Part shown: piece after piece, positions 18,183 to 25,546 of the stretch
Numbering within the stretch: position 1 is the first letter of the stretch
Layout: the number at the start of each line of letters is the position of its first letter
Assembly (NCBI RefSeq): GCF_000423625.1
Contig: NZ_AUII01000012.1
Span: 1-64,000 of the forward strand
Length of the DNA: 64,000 bases
DNA from: Pseudonocardia asaccharolytica DSM 44247 = NBRC 16224
GTDB taxonomy: Bacteria > Actinomycetota > Actinomycetes > Mycobacteriales > Pseudonocardiaceae
Direction: 5' to 3'
The notes under the pieces: model-generated
What the model saw: only the letters and a program-made list of their open reading frames with translations
Databases searched by the model: none
Told to the model about the DNA's origin: nothing
Position numbers and translations under genes: made by a program

Positions 18183-18347
18183 GTCCGGATCGCGAGCGTG
18201 AGGGTCCGCACCGCGGCCGGCTCGGTCACCGGCCGCAGCAGGGCTCCCTGCTCGCCGGCCCGCTCGGCCGGCCGGGCCAGGAACCCATCGGGCAGCGGCC
18301 AGTCGGCGAAGTACCGGCAGCCAGCGGTGTGGCGTGGTCCGCCCTAG
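17340..18347 (+). pseudogene. tnpB: tnpB, truncated at the 3' end
   Basis: The frame starts MVRRAYRYRFYPTPAQAEQL and is TnpB-like through the RuvC-I motif GIDAGI and RuvC-II AIEDLTV. After RNMVRNHA (about 18182) the sequence no longer resembles TnpB. The zinc finger and RuvC-III Asp are missing, so it cannot be an active nuclease. The last 55 codons read through foreign DNA. It retains the roughly 27 residues lost from the first tnpB, which helped to define that deletion. Confidence 0.8.
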
Positions 18348-18434
18348 TGACGATCATGATGCCTCCGTCTCTGTTCTGCGCTGGTCATCGTGGACGGATC
18401 CGGTGGTGTGGCCCACGGTCTGGGGCGCTGCCGG

Positions 18435-18454
18435 GTCGGGACGAACGGCCCGGA
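18435..18454 (+). promoter_or_regulatory. DosR-box-like palindrome upstream of usp
   Basis: The 20-bp site GTCGGGACGAACGGCCCGGA matches 15 of 20 positions of the mycobacterial DosR consensus, and is partly palindromic. It lies 75 bp upstream of the two-domain usp gene. Regulation by a DosR homologue is inferred; no dosR gene is in this window. Confidence 0.6.
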
Positions 18455-18528
18455 TCTGGGGGTCGTGCGCCGGTGCCGGGTGCGGTAGCGAATGAGCAGG
18501 GTGGAGTGGACGAGTCGGAGGAGGGGCG

Positions 18529-19425
18529 ATGGCGGAGCAGCGGGCGTGGCCGGTCGTGGTGGGTGTGGACGGGTCGGAGCCGGCCCTGGACGCGGTCCGA
18601 TGGGCCGCCCGGGAGGCGGCGGTGCGGGGAGCGCCGCTGCGGCTGGTGGGGGCGTTCGTGTGGACCGGCACCCCGCATATCGGTGATCTCGGGCTGGGCG
18701 AGACCTACCTGGAGGGGCTGTGGGACACCGCGCGGGGGCACGTGGAGACGGCCGCGGGGGTGGCGCGTTCGGTGGCCCCGGGCGTGACGATCGAGCAGGA
18801 CGTGCGGGCCGGCTATGCGGTGCCGGTGCTGTGCGAGGAGTCGGAGCGGGCGCGGCTGGTGGTGGTCGGCTCGCGCGGGCTGGGCGGGTTCACCGGGCTG
18901 CTGGTGGGCTCGGTGGCGGTCGGGCTGGCCGCGCACGCCTCGTCCCCGGTGGTGGTGGTGCGCGGCGCGCTCCCGGAGGAGTCGTCGGCGCCGGTGGCGG
19001 TGGGGGTGGACGGGTCGCCGGTGAGCGAGGCGGCCCTGGCGTTCGCGTTCGAGGCCGCGTCGTGGCGCGGGGTTCCGCTGGTGGCGGTGCACACCTGGAG
19101 TGATGTGCTGCTGGACCCGACGCTGGTGCCGTTGCTGGACTGGGACGCGATCGAGGCCGACGAGCGGCAGGTGCTGGCCGAGCGGCTGGCGGGCTGGTCG
19201 GGCAAGTATCCCGACGTGCAGGTGCGCCGGGTCGTGGTGCGGGATCGGCCGGCGAAGGCGCTGGTGGAGTGGTCGGGCGAGGCGCAGCTGGTGGTGGTCG
19301 GCTCCCGCGGGCGGGGCGGCGTCGCCGGCGCGTTGCTGGGCTCGGTCAGCCAGACGCTGCTGCGCCACGCCCATTGCCCGGTCGCGGTCGTGCGCTCCGG
19401 CGGTGCGGAGCAGCAGCCGTCATGA
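18529..19425 (+). CDS. Universal stress protein, two UspA domains
   Basis: This 298-residue tandem UspA protein resembles Rv2005c/Rv2623 of mycobacteria. Each half starts with a VGVDGS motif and ends with the ATP-binding pattern (VVVGSRGLGGFTGLLVGSV in the first half; VVVGSRGRGGVAGALLGSVS in the second). In mycobacteria such proteins bind ATP and slow growth under hypoxia. GAGGAGGGGCG precedes ATG 18529, and a DosR-box-like site lies 75 bp upstream. Confidence 0.92.
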   Translation: MAEQRAWPVVVGVDGSEPALDAVRWAAREAAVRGAPLRLVGAFVWTGTPHIGDLGLGETYLEGLWDTARGHVETAAGVARSVAPGVTIEQDVRAGYAVPVLCEESERARLVVVGSRGLGGFTGLLVGSVAVGLAAHASSPVVVVRGALPEESSAPVAVGVDGSPVSEAALAFAFEAASWRGVPLVAVHTWSDVLLDPTLVPLLDWDAIEADERQVLAERLAGWSGKYPDVQVRRVVVRDRPAKALVEWSGEAQLVVVGSRGRGGVAGALLGSVSQTLLRHAHCPVAVVRSGGAEQQPS

Positions 19426-19468
19426 TCGGTGCCGGTGAGGTGCGTCCGCTGCCGGCCGTTTCGGCGGC

Positions 19469-19639
19469 CGCCGCGGCGACGAGTGGGCGATGGCCGGCGG
19501 CCGGCTGTGGCTGGTCCGGGCTCGTCCCATCACCACGCTCGCCCCGACCCCGGTCGCGGTGTCACTGGCGACCAAGCTGTATGTCAACCTCGTCATGCCG
19601 GAGGCGGCCGAGCGGGTGGCCGCGGCCCGAGGTTCGACG
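19469..19639 (+). pseudogene. Remnant of phosphoenolpyruvate synthase
   Basis: A short frame reads DEWAMAGGRLWLVRARPITT, which resembles the end of the ATP-grasp domain of PEP synthase or pyruvate phosphate dikinase. After four residues it continues with SLATKLYVNLVMPEAAERVA, which resembles the start of the C-terminal PEP-binding barrel. The swivelling phosphohistidine domain that should lie between is gone, as are both ends. It is a decayed fragment between usp and the Rv1733c-like gene. Confidence 0.6.
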
Positions 19640-19730
19640 TCGTCCATGGATCGACAGCAAGGAGGGGTGACCGTGCGTGCCCAGAGCGGGGAGCGCCCCG
19701 CGCCGGCACGGCTGACGGGTGGTGCTGACG

Positions 19731-20312
19731 ATGCAGCCTGATCAGACGCATCGGCGCAGCGGGGAGGGCCGGATCCGGCGGCGGGCCACCGACCGGCTCG
19801 GGGATGCCGTCGGCTGGCTGCTCTCGACACTCGCGCTGTTCGCCGTGGTGGCGGCCGTGGTGGTGGCCGCGCAGGTGCACGGCAACGTGCTCGCCAGAGC
19901 CGAGCACGAGGCGGCGACCCGGACCCAGGTGCAGGCCGTCGTGGTGACGGACGCGCAGGCGCTGCCCAGTCCCGGAGGTGGCCCGTTGCCGAGCCTGTCG
20001 GTGGCGGCACGCTGGATCGCGCCGGACGGGATCGAGCGCACCGGCCCGGTCACCGTGCGCGGAGCGGTCGACGTCGGAGCGAGCGTGCCGGTCTGGGTCG
20101 ACCGCACCGGGATGGCCGTGCCGGCCCCGACCGAGCCGGGCCTCGCGCTGGCGGCGGGGATCTTCGCCGGTATCGGTCTGACCGGTGGCGCGGCGTTCCT
20201 GCTCTGGCTCGCCTGGCTGGGGGTGCAACGCTGGATCTTCGCGTGCAACGCGGCCGGTTGGGAACGGGAGTGGGCCGCCGTCGAACCCAGGTGGAGCGGC
20301 CGCATCCGCTGA
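19731..20312 (+). CDS. Rv1733c-like two-helix membrane protein
   Basis: This 193-residue protein has one transmembrane helix near residue 35 and another near 155. Between them lies an extracytoplasmic domain with SVAARWIAPDGIERTGPVTV and VPVWVDRTGMAVPAP. This pattern matches Rv1733c, a DosR-regulon membrane protein of M. tuberculosis whose function is unknown. ATG 19731 was chosen. The neighbours (usp, site-2 protease, GAF sensor) fit the same regulon. Confidence 0.8.
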   Translation: MQPDQTHRRSGEGRIRRRATDRLGDAVGWLLSTLALFAVVAAVVVAAQVHGNVLARAEHEAATRTQVQAVVVTDAQALPSPGGGPLPSLSVAARWIAPDGIERTGPVTVRGAVDVGASVPVWVDRTGMAVPAPTEPGLALAAGIFAGIGLTGGAAFLLWLAWLGVQRWIFACNAAGWEREWAAVEPRWSGRIR

Positions 20313-20329
20313 CCCGTCGACGCAGGGCC

Positions 20330-20378
20330 GGATGCTGCTGATCCGGGAACCCCCTCCCTCCCCGGATCAGCAGCATCC
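20330..20378. terminator. Perfect 18-bp inverted repeat, probable terminator
   Basis: Arms 20330-20347 and 20361-20378 are exact reverse complements (GGATGCTGCTGATCCGGG), separated by a 13-base pyrimidine-rich loop. There is no U-tract. It lies 17 bp after the Rv1733c-like stop, between it and the convergent AraC gene, so it could end both transcripts. The rest of the 239-bp gap shows nothing clear. Confidence 0.65.
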
Positions 20379-20551
20379 CGCAGGCGGCGTCTCGCCTCGA
20401 CGGTGGCAGCTCGTCCACCGCCGTACCCGCCGCGCATCCGGACTGCAACGGAACCTTTACGCTTAGCAAGAATTTGGGCCGAGCTGGTGCCTCTCGACCC
20501 GGGTGGTTTCCGGGAACGGACAGATTCTGCGGGTTCCGGCCTGCCCACGGG

Positions 20552-21580
20552 TCAGGGTCGCAGCCCGCGCAGGGTGGCCGACGGCGCGACGCCGAAGCGG
20601 CGTCGATAGATGTGGGCGAACCGGCCGGCGTGCGGGAAGCCCCATCTGCGCGCGATGACGGCCACGCTGGTCTGCCCGGGGTGGGCGGCCAGCAGGTCGG
20701 CGTGCGCGCGGTCGAGGCGTCGGTCGCGTTGGTAGGCGTGCGGCGAGACGCCGACGTAGCGGCGGAACCCCTCCTCGAGTCCCCGCACGCTGACCCCGCA
20801 CGCCTTGGCCAGCTCGATCACCGTCCAGGCCCGCTCGGCATCGGCCTCGATCAGATCGAGGGCGTTGCTGATCGTCTTCGGCCGGTGCGGACTGGCTCCG
20901 GAGTGCAGCTCGTCGCTGTAGTTGTGCGGCTGGGTCAGCAGCAGCCCGGTGATGATCAGTCGATGGATCTCGGCGGCCAGCAGCGGTGAATCCGCCAGCC
21001 CACCCGGCTGGCGCAGCTCGCGACTCAGCATGCGGACCGCATCCAGCCATCCCTGCGCCGCGGGCGTGGTCAGATCCAGCGCCAGCGCGAATCGCACCGG
21101 GGTCGACAGCGGCCGCCCCAGCCGTTCGGCGAGCTCGTTCTCCACCGCGCGCCGATCGATCTTCAGACACAGCTGGACGCTGCCCGGAGCCCAGCGGTCG
21201 AGCGTCGCGTGGCCCGTCGGCGTGAACACCGCGGCGGTGCTCGGGTTGGCGAGCACCTGTTGGTCGCCGCAGCGCGAGAGCACCTCGCCGGTGAGCGGGA
21301 TGTTCACGTGGTAGGCGATCTCCAGCTCACCGGCGTCGAGCTCGACAGCGCTGCCGAACTGCACCCGCCCCAGGGTCAGCGGCCCTGCGCTGCGCGTCGA
21401 CATCGCGAACTGGAACGGCGCCGCAGTCTCCAGCTGGCGCAGCCGCAGCGGGTAGTACGTCCGTCTCAGCTCGGCGCGTGCCCGATCCGGATCGGAGGTC
21501 TGGAAGACCGCTCGGGTCGGCCCCGGCGTGTCGGGGACGGCGCTCGGCGACAGATGCACCCCGCAACGGTCCCGCAGCAT
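20552..21580 (-). CDS. AraC family transcriptional regulator
   Basis: This 342-residue regulator has an N-terminal AraC-binding-like sensor domain (about 20-210). The C-terminal AraC/XylS double helix-turn-helix includes ACGVSVRGLEEGFRRYVGVS and VAVIARRWGFPHAGRFAHIY, followed by YRRRFGVAPS. The effector and targets are unknown. ATG 21580 was chosen; TTG 21601 is seven codons upstream in the same frame. Confidence 0.88.
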   Translation of the reverse strand: MLRDRCGVHLSPSAVPDTPGPTRAVFQTSDPDRARAELRRTYYPLRLRQLETAAPFQFAMSTRSAGPLTLGRVQFGSAVELDAGELEIAYHVNIPLTGEVLSRCGDQQVLANPSTAAVFTPTGHATLDRWAPGSVQLCLKIDRRAVENELAERLGRPLSTPVRFALALDLTTPAAQGWLDAVRMLSRELRQPGGLADSPLLAAEIHRLIITGLLLTQPHNYSDELHSGASPHRPKTISNALDLIEADAERAWTVIELAKACGVSVRGLEEGFRRYVGVSPHAYQRDRRLDRAHADLLAAHPGQTSVAVIARRWGFPHAGRFAHIYRRRFGVAPSATLRGLRP

Positions 21581-21636
21581 TCGGCCCCGGACAACATCCA
21601 ACGCGGTTCAATGCGCCCATCCCCACCCAGCAACGA

Positions 21637-21702
21637 CGTCATGGAGCCATGACGCGCTCCGGCTGCGCTCAGGAACGCCGTCATGGAGCCATGACGCGCT
21701 CC
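21637..21702. repeat. Two direct copies of a palindromic 24-bp element
   Basis: Positions 21637-21660 and 21679-21702 are identical 24-bp copies, spaced 42 bp. Each contains the palindrome CGTCATGG-AG-CCATGACG followed by CGCTCC. They lie in the 218-bp gap between the AraC gene and the SHOCT gene. They could be operator sites or a dispersed repeat of this genome. Confidence 0.6.
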
Positions 21703-21798
21703 AGGCGGACGGGGTCGTCCGTCTGTTCCGGCCGGGCCGTCGGCCTCTGCCGGGCGCCGCCCGTGCCGACGAGGATGGGAGGCATCCAAGGGCAGGTG

Positions 21799-22080
21799 AT
21801 GACGATGATGTTCTGGTACGGCCACGGCATGGGTGGCTGGGGCTACGCCCTCATGGCCATCGGCAACGTGGTGCTCTGGGCCGTGCTCCTCGTGGCGATC
21901 GTCGCGCTGATCCGGTATGTGACCCGCGCGGACGGGCGTGGGACCGGCCGGCCCATCGCTCACCGGTCCGCCGAGCAGGTGCTGGCCGACCGGTTCGCCC
22001 GCGGCGAGATCGACGAGCCGGAGTATCGCGAGCGGCTGGCCGTGCTGCGGGACCCCGACCGGCCGTTGACCAGGCAATGA
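21799..22080 (+). CDS. Small membrane protein with SHOCT domain
   Basis: This 93-residue protein starts MTMMFWYGHGMGGWGYALMA, has one transmembrane helix (VVLWAVLLVAIVALIRYV), and ends with a SHOCT motif (AEQVLADRFARGEIDEPEYRERL). The role of SHOCT proteins is mostly unknown; the domain is thought to mediate oligomerisation. Several in-frame ATG/GTG codons lie just upstream (21775, 21796). Confidence 0.8.
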   Translation: MTMMFWYGHGMGGWGYALMAIGNVVLWAVLLVAIVALIRYVTRADGRGTGRPIAHRSAEQVLADRFARGEIDEPEYRERLAVLRDPDRPLTRQ

Positions 22081-22175
22081 GTCGCGCAATGTGGCCGCGG
22101 ACGGATCGGCGGGGGTGGCTGCGGGGCGCCACGCGAGGGGTGAGGCCGCCGCGTCGCCGTGCTCGCGGAGTCCCG

Positions 22176-23195
22176 TCAGGCGTGTGGGCCCGCCGGGGTG
22201 CCGGCGGGTTCGGTGCGGACGCGGGCGAGCCGGTCGTGCCACCACGCCGCCCGCTCCGGGTCGGCCGGCTCGTAGGTGTCGAGCAGGGCGGGGTCGGGTG
22301 CGGGTGGCATGCGGGGGACCGGCAGGTGGCCGTCGACCGGGCGGAGCGACGCGGCGCCGGCCACGACATCGCCGTCCAGCAGCGTCAGGGTGCCCAGCCC
22401 GCAGGCGAAGTCGAGCTCGGGCAGCGCGCCGGCGAGGGCGAGCTGCGCGGCCAGCCCGACGCTGGTTTCCAGGGCGGAGGAGACCACGCACGGCAACCCG
22501 GCGGCCTCCGCAACCCGGAGTGAACGCCGCACCCCGCCGAGCGGGGTGCATTTGATCACCGCAACGTCGGCCGCGCCCGCGACCGCCACCCGCAGCGGGT
22601 CCTCGGCGTGGCGGATGGACTCGTCGGCGGCGATGCGCACCTCGACCCGGCGGCGCACGGCGGCCAGTTCCTCGATGGTCCGGCAGGGCTGCTCGACGTA
22701 CTCCAGCCCGCGCGCCGCCCGGTCCAGCGCCCGGATGGCGGTGACCGCGCCGGCCACGTCCCACCGGCCGTTGGCATCCACCCGGATCGCTCCGTCCGGT
22801 CCCAGTGCATCGCGGACGGCTTCGACACGGGCGAGGTCCTCGGCCAGGGACTCGGGATGATCGGCGACCTTGACCTTGGCCGTGCGGCAGCCCGATCGGG
22901 CGGTGATGCCGTGGGCGCGTTGCGGGTCGACGGCCGGGACGGTGCAGTTGATCGGGATGCGGTCGCGCACCGGCTCGGGCCATCCCACGGTGCATTGCTC
23001 GATCGCGGCGGCCAGCCACGAGGCGGACACGTGGTCGTCGTAGTCGGCGAACGGGCAGAACTCGCCCCACCCGGCGGGGCCCTCGATCAGCATGCCCTCG
23101 CGCACCGTGATGCCGCGGAACCGGGTGCGCAGCGGGATGGCGTAGAGGCGGGCGGCGGCGAAATCGATGCCGTCGCGGTCGACGTCGCTGAGCAT
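22176..23195 (-). CDS. menC: o-Succinylbenzoate synthase
   Basis: This 339-residue enolase-superfamily enzyme makes o-succinylbenzoate for menaquinone. The catalytic lysine pair is in TAKVKVAD. Metal ligands are in RVDANGRW, YVEQPC and AADESIR, and the second catalytic Lys is in VAVIKCTPLGG. Length is normal. ATG 23195 was chosen. It is the last host gene before the prophage junction. Confidence 0.92.
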   Translation of the reverse strand: MLSDVDRDGIDFAAARLYAIPLRTRFRGITVREGMLIEGPAGWGEFCPFADYDDHVSASWLAAAIEQCTVGWPEPVRDRIPINCTVPAVDPQRAHGITARSGCRTAKVKVADHPESLAEDLARVEAVRDALGPDGAIRVDANGRWDVAGAVTAIRALDRAARGLEYVEQPCRTIEELAAVRRRVEVRIAADESIRHAEDPLRVAVAGAADVAVIKCTPLGGVRRSLRVAEAAGLPCVVSSALETSVGLAAQLALAGALPELDFACGLGTLTLLDGDVVAGAASLRPVDGHLPVPRMPPAPDPALLDTYEPADPERAAWWHDRLARVRTEPAGTPAGPHA

Positions 23196-23255
23196 CACGT
23201 GGTGGCGTCCTCGTCCTGGCCGGCACTCGGCGGATGGGCTCTCGTGGCGCGGGTG

Positions 23256-23290
23256 TGCCCCCGGTGCGACTCGAACGCACACTGGACGGG
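23256..23290 (-). tRNA. 3' fragment of a tRNA gene (probable attL)
   Basis: Read on the minus strand, the fragment contains the 3' anticodon stem CCCGT, CCAGT, the T stem-loop GTGCG-TTCGAGT-CGCAC, and the acceptor strand CGGGGGC plus A. No matching D arm or anticodon arm lies on the 5' side, although a CCCCCCG appears too close to form a normal tRNA. This fits a prophage integrated in a tRNA gene, with the 5' part expected at the far end. The amino acid cannot be told. The following stretch up to 23562 is probable att-arm DNA without a recognisable gene. Confidence 0.65.
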
Positions 23291-23562
23291 TGTTGGGCAG
23301 GCGGATCACGGGGGGTGACCTGGTGTCATCGGCGCAGCTTAGCCCGTGTTCGCGCGACCACAGGTGATCGCCGGTGACACTGTGGTTCGTCAGGGGGGCG
23401 CGGGAAAGCGCCGAGTAATGTGGCCGGTCCGGCAGCCCCGTTCAGGCGGTGGACCTCGCCGCGAGGCAGCCCAGTTCGTCACTTAGAGCACATATCTGGC
23501 TACAGCCGATTACCCTGTCGTGGTCAGGAGATGGCCAACTGCAGACGGGGGCGCGGCGGCGG

Positions 23563-23916
23563 ATGGGGCAGCGGCGGACCAACGACGGCGACGACGACTC
23601 GCCCCGGACGACACTGGCGGAGGCCATCCTCAACGTCATCCAGCGGTACGGCGGCCTGGCACGCGGGGAGATCCCGCGCCACTTCGTGCTGCTCGTGGAG
23701 ACGATCGGCTGGGATGACGACGGCGCCGAGTACTCCAACCTGGTCCGGGTGGCCCCTGCGGGGGTGCCGCTGCGGCATTCGCGGGCGCTGCTGGAGGACG
23801 GGTTGGAGATGCTGAGCAACGCTCAGCCGGTGGCTGCCCCAGCGCCGGTGTCCCCGCGGTGGTCGGCGGCGAGAGGTTCGCGTCGGCGGCCGGTGGGCCG
23901 ACGGCCGCGTTCCTGA
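23563..23916 (+). CDS. Small phage protein of unknown function
   Basis: This 117-residue protein contains RTTLAEAILNVIQRYGGLAR, then an SNLVRVAPAGVPLRHSRALL segment that resembles small proteins common in mycobacteriophages (helical start, short beta part, helix). ATG 23563 is preferred; the frame is open from 23449. Its 3' end overlaps the convergent repressor gene by about 94 bp, and the last 30 residues may not be conserved. Confidence 0.6.
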   Translation: MGQRRTNDGDDDSPRTTLAEAILNVIQRYGGLARGEIPRHFVLLVETIGWDDDGAEYSNLVRVAPAGVPLRHSRALLEDGLEMLSNAQPVAAPAPVSPRWSAARGSRRRPVGRRPRS

Positions 23917-24290
23917 CGGCCGGTCTCAACGGGGCTGGCGACGACGGTTGTCTCAGGGTCGCCGCCGTCCGGGTGCGGGTCGGGGCACATCCGTGCTCTG
24001 ACTTCGGACAGGAGCTCGTCGTTCTTCAGTCGTGAGGGGTCGGCGGCGATGGTCGCGCCGAGGCCTTCTGGGCGGTAGCCCAGCCGGACGAGGAACTCCG
24101 CTTCTTTGACTCCGAATGTCTTGGCGAGGCCTTGGACGGCCCGGTGGGAGAGGTCGCGACCGCTGCGCAAGCGGGTGAAGATGCCGCGTTCGAGGCCGGA
24201 GCGGCGTTCCACTTCGGCCTGGGTGAGGCCTTGGTCGGCCATGAGTCCCTGGACGTACGCGTACAGCGCGCTATCGCTGCGGTTGCCCAT
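23823..24290 (-). CDS. XRE-type immunity repressor
   Basis: This 155-residue protein starts MGNRSDSALYAYVQGLMADQ and has an HTH_3 domain (LTQAEVERRSGLERGIFTRL) at about residues 20-75. A mostly polar C-terminus ends in an Arg-rich tail. TATCAT lies 8 bases before ATG 24290, so the mRNA is probably leaderless, as for many repressors. It is divergent from the Cro-like gene and probably keeps the early operon off. Confidence 0.75.
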   Translation of the reverse strand: MGNRSDSALYAYVQGLMADQGLTQAEVERRSGLERGIFTRLRSGRDLSHRAVQGLAKTFGVKEAEFLVRLGYRPEGLGATIAADPSRLKNDELLSEVRARMCPDPHPDGGDPETTVVASPVETGRQERGRRPTGRRREPLAADHRGDTGAGAATG

Positions 24291-24417
24291 GACGCCAGAT
24301 GATAGCCGGGTGTCAGGCACTACCGCAGGGTGTCACACACGTCTACGGAGTGAATCGACCTCCGCCGGCGCCGAAAAGCAACCGCCCAACTGATCTGCCG
24401 CCTGCTGCCCACACGCG

Positions 24418-24465
24418 TTGCGTTCAACCCGCAGCACCGAGTAGTGTTTGTTGGGTGCAGCCAAC
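24418..24465 (+). promoter_or_regulatory. Early (Cro-side) promoter and operator
   Basis: A promoter is formed by TTGCGT (24418-24423), an 18-bp spacer and TAGTGT (24442-24447). The GTG start comes 7 bases later, so transcription probably begins at the start codon. A perfect palindrome GTTGG-GTGCAG-CCAAC (24450-24465) covers the start and could be a repressor operator. Two copies of GGGTGTCA (24308 and 24328) lie nearer the repressor side. Confidence 0.6.
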
Positions 24466-24733
24466 ATCAGCAGTGGGTAGCACACAGCAGAGGCGCCCTC
24501 CGGTCCGCACCGTCAACGTCGCGCTCGTCAACGCCCTCCTACGCGAGCGCGGCTGGACCCGCACCCGGCTCGCCCGGGAGATGGGCATGGACCGCGCCCA
24601 CGTGACCGAGGTCCTCCTCGGCCGCGCCGCGTGGGGACCCGCGTTCCTCACCGCGCTGCTGGACGTGTTCCCCCGCCACACCCTCGATGATCTTTTCCCC
24701 GTCCCCCACCACCCGGTCGGTGGTGCCGCATGA
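24455..24733 (+). CDS. Cro-like HTH protein
   Basis: This 92-residue protein has an XRE-type HTH: NALLRERGWTRTRLAREMGM then DRAHVTEVLLGRAAWGPAF. It is divergent from the repressor and the first gene of the early operon, so a Cro-like role is inferred. GTG 24455 fits the leaderless promoter. Its stop overlaps the next ATG. Confidence 0.7.
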   Translation: MQPTSAVGSTQQRRPPVRTVNVALVNALLRERGWTRTRLAREMGMDRAHVTEVLLGRAAWGPAFLTALLDVFPRHTLDDLFPVPHHPVGGAA

Positions 24734-25008
24734 GCGCACCATCACTGCCCGGGGAGCTCGCGTCCGCGGTCGCCGACGCCGAGCCGGTGGTCTACGCCGT
24801 CAAGATCGACGCCGAGACGCTCGCCACGATGCTGACCGTCCGGCAGCTCTCCGAGCTGCTCAGCCTGGGCTACCAGACCGCGCTGCGGCTGGTGCGCTCC
24901 GGCCGCATCCGCTCCCGCAAGATCGGCACCCACTACCTGGTGCCGGTGTCCGCGTACGTCGAATACCAGGCCGGCGCGGACGACCCCAGCCCGGACGACG
25001 ACGAATGA
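24730..25008 (+). CDS. Excisionase-like HTH DNA-binding protein
   Basis: This 92-residue protein contains an HTH_17/MerR-type excisionase motif: MLTVRQLSELLSLGYQTALR followed by LVRSGRIRSRKIGTHYLVPV. The tail is acidic. Its position after cro and before the recombination genes fits an Xis-type or early regulator. It is followed by a strong terminator. Confidence 0.75.
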   Translation: MSAPSLPGELASAVADAEPVVYAVKIDAETLATMLTVRQLSELLSLGYQTALRLVRSGRIRSRKIGTHYLVPVSAYVEYQAGADDPSPDDDE

Positions 25009-25009
25009 C

Positions 25010-25051
25010 AGCGCCCCCGTGACGGCCCAACGGCCGCCGCGGGGGCGCTTT
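25010..25051 (+). terminator. Rho-independent terminator after the excisionase-like gene
   Basis: The arms AGCGCCCCCG (25010-25019) and CGGGGGCGCT (25040-25049) pair perfectly and are followed by TTT. An inner CGGCC/GGCCG element lies in the loop. Read-through must be allowed for the downstream early genes, so antitermination or a second promoter may operate here. Confidence 0.75.
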
Positions 25052-25094
25052 CGGCGTCTACGGCCCGGCCAACCGACCAAGGAGGAATCCAGGC

Positions 25095-25367
25095 GTGACC
25101 CACCAAGCGTACCCACCTGCCCCTACCGTGCCGCGGCGCCGGTCCGAGGGTGGTGGCAACATCCTCGGCCCGGCCGCCGCGCTCGCCATCGTGGAACAGC
25201 GGGCCCCGGCGCTGCGGGAGCTGCGTGACCACCTCGGTCTTGACCACGTCGGCGGGGTCCTCCGCCGGGTCGACCACCCCGCCCGCACCGCCCACACCGT
25301 GGCCTTCGCCATGCGGGCCTGCGCGAAACAGCTCCGCGCCTGCCACCTCGAGAGGACCAACCAGTGA
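25095..25367 (+). CDS. Small phage protein of unknown function
   Basis: This 90-residue protein has a helical core (PAAALAIVEQRAPALRELRD). GTG 25095 has AAGGAGG upstream, the first strong ribosome-binding site after the terminator, so a new translation unit begins here. The stop overlaps the next GTG. Confidence 0.6.
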   Translation: MTHQAYPPAPTVPRRRSEGGGNILGPAAALAIVEQRAPALRELRDHLGLDHVGGVLRRVDHPARTAHTVAFAMRACAKQLRACHLERTNQ

Positions 25368-25546
25368 TCTGCGACATGATCCCGCTGCCGAAAGTCGAAC
25401 AGCCCCGAGACCACCTCATCCAGCTGCGCGACCGCTACCGGCAGGACGCCTACCTGGTCGGGACCGCGGGGGAGGACGCCGCCCAGCAGGCCCTCGACGC
25501 GGTGACCAGGTTGCTGGCCGACCACCGCTCGGCGGGTGTGCGGTGA
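25364..25546 (+). CDS. Small phage protein of unknown function
   Basis: This 60-residue, probably helical protein (RDHLIQLRDRYRQDAYLVGT) is coupled by 4-bp overlaps to both neighbours. No family was recognised. Confidence 0.55.
   Translation: MICDMIPLPKVEQPRDHLIQLRDRYRQDAYLVGTAGEDAAQQALDAVTRLLADHRSAGVR

Noticed and set aside
23256..23315. A complete but short tRNA using CCCCCCG at 23309-23315 as the 5' acceptor strand
   Set aside because: It would have no D arm and no paired anticodon stem, so it is not a functional tRNA.
24322..24342. Partial match (14 of 21) between the mini-array spacer and the prophage's own repressor-operator region
   Set aside because: The mismatches fall in the seed end, and matches of this quality are expected by chance in a 64-kb GC-rich sequence.
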